Part shown: one piece after another, positions 63,091 to 64,000 of the stretch
Position numbering within the stretch: position 1 is the stretch's first letter
How the letters are laid out: every line of letters begins with the position of its first letter
NCBI GenBank assembly: GCA_964590135.1
Contig: CAZPVX010000003.1
Span: 118,441-182,440, forward strand
Direction of reading: 5' to 3'
DNA: 64,000 nt
Source of the DNA: JBDHWI01 sp964590135
GTDB lineage: Bacteria > Chloroflexota > Anaerolineae > J036 > Brachytrichaceae
The notes under the pieces: generated by a model
What the model saw: only the letters and a program-made list of their open reading frames with translations
Databases searched by the model: none
What the model was told of the DNA's origin: nothing
Translations under genes and position numbers: made by a program

Positions 63091-64000
63091 TTACTTCGTC
63101 TCGCGGAACTCGCCTTCGACTACGTCATCGGGCGAGCTGCCGCCGGCGTCGTTATTGCCTGCGCCGTTTGCGCCGGCGGTCGCGCTATCCGCAGCCGCGC
63201 TGCCGGCCTCGCCAGGATTCTGATACATCGCCGCGCCGATCTGACTGAAGGTGTTCTTCAGATCCTCAGTGGCGCTGCGCATCACGCTCACGTCTTCGCC
63301 GGCGATGGCCTGGCGCACCGCAGTGATCTTGCCTTCCAGTTCGCTCTTCTTCTCAGCAGGGATTTTGTCGCCGTTCTCGCGGATGAACTTCTCGGCCTGA
63401 TAGGCGGAGTTATCGCCATCGTTGTGCGCCTCCACCCGCTCACGGCGCAACTTGTCTTCGGCGGCGTGCGCCTGACCTTCCTTCACCATGCGATCAATCT
63501 CATCCTTTGCCAGGCCGGATGATGCCTGAATGGTGATATGCGCCGTCTTGCCCGTAGCCTTGTCGGCGGCGGTNNNNNNNNNNGTTGGCGTCAATGTCGA
63601 ACGACACTTCAACCTGCGGGATGCCGCGCGGCGCCGGCGGGATGCCATCCAGGATGAACTTGCCGAGCGACTTGTTGTCGCCGGCCATCGGGCGCTCGCC
63701 CTGCACGATGTTGATCTCCACACTGGTCTGGCTGTCGCTGGCCGTGCTGAAGATCTGGCTCTTCTTGGTGGGGATGGTCGTATTGCGTTCGATCAACGGG
63801 GTTGCCACACCGCCCAACGTTTCGATGCTGAGCGTGAGCGGTGTCACATCGAGCAGCAGCACGTCGCGCACTTCACCGCCCAGCACGCCGGCCTGGACCG
63901 CCGCGCCGACTGCCACCACCTCATCAGGATTGACGCTGCGGTTTGGCTCCTTGCCAAACTCGCGTTTCACGGCTTCCTGCACCGCCGGCATGCGCGTCAT
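63091..64000 (-). CDS. dnaK: Chaperone DnaK, N-terminus outside window and an internal gap
   Basis: About 300 residues of the C-terminal half. The window-edge part has the end of the ATPase domain (VVAVGAAVQAGVLGGEVRDV), the DVTPLTLSIETLGGV linker region and the beta-sandwich start (IVQGERPMAGDNKSLGKFIL, PRGIPQVEVSFDIDAN). After ten Ns the text continues TAADKATGK, so the missing five residues are surely GILNV or similar. The helical lid follows and the tail ends DDVVEGEFRETK. The Hsp70 N-terminus lies beyond the right edge. Confidence 0.95.
63574..63583. other. Assembly gap (10 N) within dnaK
   Basis: Ten unknown bases replace an expected 15 (five codons between DAN and TAADK). The frame break is an artefact of the fixed gap size. 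Confidence 0.99.

Overview
The window is about 64 kb of GC-rich bacterial chromosome (roughly 60% by eye). It is densely packed with coupled operons and holds one tRNA gene and two 10-base assembly gaps. The lipoprotein signal sequences ending in AAC-AAP type boxes, the repeated ABC sugar and oligopeptide-type importers without local export partners, the GH-like lipoprotein, the beta-helix/PKD surface protein and the gene repertoire together suggest a heterotrophic member of the Chloroflexota (Anaerolineae-like). This is inference from gene content; no rRNA is present to prove it. I see no phage, transposon, CRISPR array or defence island.

Layout. (1) 1-6422, minus strand: a sugar ABC importer operon with two paralogous binding lipoproteins around two permeases, an enolase-superfamily dehydratase cut by the window edge, and an IclR regulator upstream. 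(2) 6566-12601, plus: a six-gene sugar or sugar-acid catabolic operon (hydroxyacid dehydrogenase of the 3-hydroxyacyl-CoA fold, two TIM-barrel isomerases, a Gfo/Idh/MocA oxidoreductase, a D-2-hydroxyacid dehydrogenase and a luciferase-like flavin/F420 oxidoreductase). It is followed by a bidirectional terminator and tRNA-Cys. (3) 12876-27329: a LacI regulator, a PIG-L deacetylase with a nucleotidyltransferase, glucarate dehydratase, a complete Opp-type ABC importer, an alpha/beta hydrolase, a ferritin-like protein and an alpha-L-fucosidase. This looks like plant- or mucus-glycan and uronate/aldarate use. (4) 27396-42363: acyl-CoA and branched-chain amino acid catabolism. A MerR regulator with a LiuR-like operator sits between two divergent operons. 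On the left are two-subunit methylmalonyl-CoA-type mutase, thiolase, 3-hydroxybutyryl-CoA dehydrogenase and acyl-CoA dehydrogenase. On the right are methylcrotonyl-CoA carboxylase beta and alpha. Next come a CitE-like lyase with a MaoC hydratase, and a fused E1 plus E2 of a branched-chain 2-oxoacid dehydrogenase. (5) 42469-54941: a CopB-type copper ATPase, a YbaK deacylase, a TMEM175-like channel, a large secreted beta-helix/DUF11/PKD protein, Obg GTPase, two tandem MFS transporters coupled to a trans-sulfuration-type PLP enzyme, and an aldo/keto reductase. (6) 55020-64000, minus: DegV, an M20 peptidase, NAD kinase, HisS, a Uma2-type protein, a NUDIX hydrolase, a GH-like lipoprotein, DnaJ and the C-terminal part of DnaK.

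How it works together. Regions 1-3 describe uptake of sugars or oligosaccharides and oxidative breakdown of sugar acids; region 4 describes conversion of branched-chain 2-oxoacids to acetyl-CoA and propionyl/succinyl-CoA level intermediates. The points I judge most worth follow-up are these: the unusual sugar-acid operon with its LLM oxidoreductase; the leucine-type cluster that carries CitE and MaoC proteins where HMG-CoA lyase and enoyl-CoA hydratase would be expected; the LiuR-like operator; a strongly over-represented GCCGGC hexamer; the hairpins between binding-protein and permease genes; and several promoters that sit so close to the start codon that the transcripts may be leaderless. 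No gene-free stretch exceeds 300 bases.
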